From: Paenibacillus ihbetae
Lineage (GTDB): Bacteria > Bacillota > Bacilli > Paenibacillales > Paenibacillaceae
Direction of reading: 5' to 3'
Assembly (NCBI RefSeq): GCF_002741055.1
Contig: NZ_CP016809.1
Coordinates: 1,696,501 to 1,760,500 of the forward strand
Length of the DNA: 64,000 nucleotides
Below are positions 62,861 through 64,000 of the stretch, in pieces. Position 1 is the stretch's first letter; every line of letters begins with the position of its first letter. The notes below the pieces were generated by a model, which saw nothing but the letters and a program-made list of their open reading frames with translations, was not told the DNA's origin and made no database searches. The position numbers and the translations under genes are program-made.

Positions 62861-64000
62861 ATTTAGGCAGCCAATCGCCGTGCGCTTCGATCAGATCGTC
62901 ACACAGGCTCTTGATGTCGTCCATGGACAGCTCCGCCGCCGTATGCGGATCCAGCATCGCCGCGTGATAGATATGCTCCTTCTTGCCGGTCGCAGCCGCT
63001 TCCAGCGTTAGCAGCTGGGTATTGATATTCGTGCGATTCAGCGCAGCGCACTGCGGTGGAAGATCGCCCACGTAGGTCGGCGTCACGCCGCTCGCATCCA
63101 CCAGGCACGGCACCTCGACGCACGCTTCCTTCGGCAGATTCGTGATCAGGCCGGTGTTCATCACATTCCCCCCGATTTTGAAAGGAACGTTCGTCTCCAT
63201 CGCTTCCAAAATATAAGACGCATATTCGTGGGAGCGCTTGTGCGTCAGATCCTTATTGTTCACCAGCTCTTCGCGCATCTGCTTCCAGCCCTCGATCTGA
63301 TTCACGCAGCGGCGCGGGTACTCGTCCAGCGGAATGTTGAAGCGCTCGATCAGCTCCGGATAATTGCGCTTAATGAAATACGGATGATACTCGGCGTTAT
63401 GCTCGGAGGACTCGGTAATATAGTAGCCGAAGTTCAGCATCATCTCCAGGCGGACCATATCGTGGTGCTTCTCCTTCTGCTTCTCGGCAGCGCGCCGCTT
63501 GATTTCCGGATAGAGGTCAACGCCGTCCTTCGTAACCTCGAGCAGCCAAGCCATATGGTTGATGCCTGCAATCTTGGCCTGCACGCCTTCCTTGTCCATC
63601 CCGAGATTATCGAACAGATGCGGAATGCATGCTTGCACGCTGTGGCACAGACCTACCGTCTGAACGCCCCCCAGCGTGTTCATTGCGTTGGTCAATACCG
63701 CCATCGGGTTCGTATAGTTCAGGAACAGGGCATTCGGACATACCTCCCGGATGTCGGCCGCAAAATCCAGCATGACCGGTATCGTGCGCAGGTTGCGGAA
63801 TATCCCCCCGATCCCGACAGTGTCGGCAATCGTCTGTCTCAGCCCGTATTTCTTCGGAACCTCAAAATCGGTAATCGTGCATGGATCGTAACCGCCGACC
63901 TGTATCGCGTTGATCACGTACTTCGCGCCCCGAAGCGCTTCCTTGCGGTCGCTGTAGGATTTGATGACGCAGGTGCTGCCGCTCGTCTTCTTTATATTAT
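62853..64000 (-). CDS. GH4 glycosidase, alpha-galactosidase-like (CHSV type), partial
   Basis: The gene runs off the window at its 5' end; at least 382 residues are visible. GH4 features are ALRGAKYVINAIQVGGYDP, LFLNYTNPMAVLTNA, VGLCHSVQACIPHLF with the CHSV motif of alpha-galactosidases, and AKIAGINHMAWLLEV. It differs from the CHGV-type GH4 at 47062, so the two probably act on different alpha-linked sugars. It lies near a DppA-type importer that could supply its substrate. Confidence 0.9.
   Translation of the reverse strand, partial: NIKKTSGSTCVIKSYSDRKEALRGAKYVINAIQVGGYDPCTITDFEVPKKYGLRQTIADTVGIGGIFRNLRTIPVMLDFAADIREVCPNALFLNYTNPMAVLTNAMNTLGGVQTVGLCHSVQACIPHLFDNLGMDKEGVQAKIAGINHMAWLLEVTKDGVDLYPEIKRRAAEKQKEKHHDMVRLEMMLNFGYYITESSEHNAEYHPYFIKRNYPELIERFNIPLDEYPRRCVNQIEGWKQMREELVNNKDLTHKRSHEYASYILEAMETNVPFKIGGNVMNTGLITNLPKEACVEVPCLVDASGVTPTYVGDLPPQCAALNRTNINTQLLTLEAAATGKKEHIYHAAMLDPHTAAELSMDDIKSLCDDLIEAHGDWLPKFH

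Overview
This window looks like chromosomal DNA from a Paenibacillus-like, spore-forming member of the Bacillota. The evidence is moderately high GC content, strong AGGAGG-type ribosome sites with many GTG and TTG starts, sporulation-type histidine kinases, YesM/YesN two-component pairs, futalosine-route menaquinone genes, a ChvE/Ggu sugar transporter and a preQ1-I-controlled queuosine operon. I saw no rRNA, tRNA, CRISPR array, transposase or prophage. Taxonomy and function come from recognising protein families by eye; no database was searched.

Layout. 0-5 kb: a LexA-type operator at the edge, three small or membrane genes including an AIM24-family protein, then a preQ1-I riboswitch and queC-queD-queE-queF, followed by an intergenic block of 13-bp and 7-bp tandem repeats. 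5-9 kb: EcsC-family protein, PerR-boxed Dps, GNAT acetyltransferase and a glycine-zipper stress protein. 9-15 kb: a class I isoprenoid synthase-fold protein next to a small peptide with a nitrile-hydratase-like (NHLP) leader and a C-terminal Trp, facing two tandem paralogous membrane histidine kinases. 15-29 kb: SulP transporter, small hypothetical genes, a lipoprotein cyclophilin, a 717-residue methyltransferase-containing protein, an SDR, an AEC carrier, a PatB/MalY lyase, a CwlK-like peptidase, and a YtrA-type GntR/ABC operon.

29-38 kb is a sugar module: a membrane-anchored sugar-binding sensor, a YesM-type kinase and a YesN-type regulator upstream of chvE-gguA-gguB-like transporter genes. 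38-47 kb holds a TetR regulator, mqnB-mqnD, a Mug glycosylase, an ECF sigma/anti-sigma pair, lipoproteins, a YpsA-like protein, alanine dehydrogenase and a diverged 52-55-bp tandem repeat. 47-64 kb holds two GH4 glycosidases with different signature motifs (CHGV and CHSV; the second runs off the window), an AraC activator, a chemoreceptor preceded by a tiny FliM-N-like ORF, a ComA-like regulator with a PAS kinase, a five-gene peptide/oligosaccharide ABC importer, and a KinB-like kinase preceded by a 25-codon ORF.

The best candidate for an undescribed system is the isoprenoid synthase plus leader-peptide pair at 9.2-10.5 kb. A prenylated peptide is a reasonable hypothesis because ComQ/ComX pheromones use a related enzyme fold and a modified Trp. 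The adjacent membrane kinases and the distant ComA-like regulator make a signalling role worth testing, but nothing in the sequence proves it.
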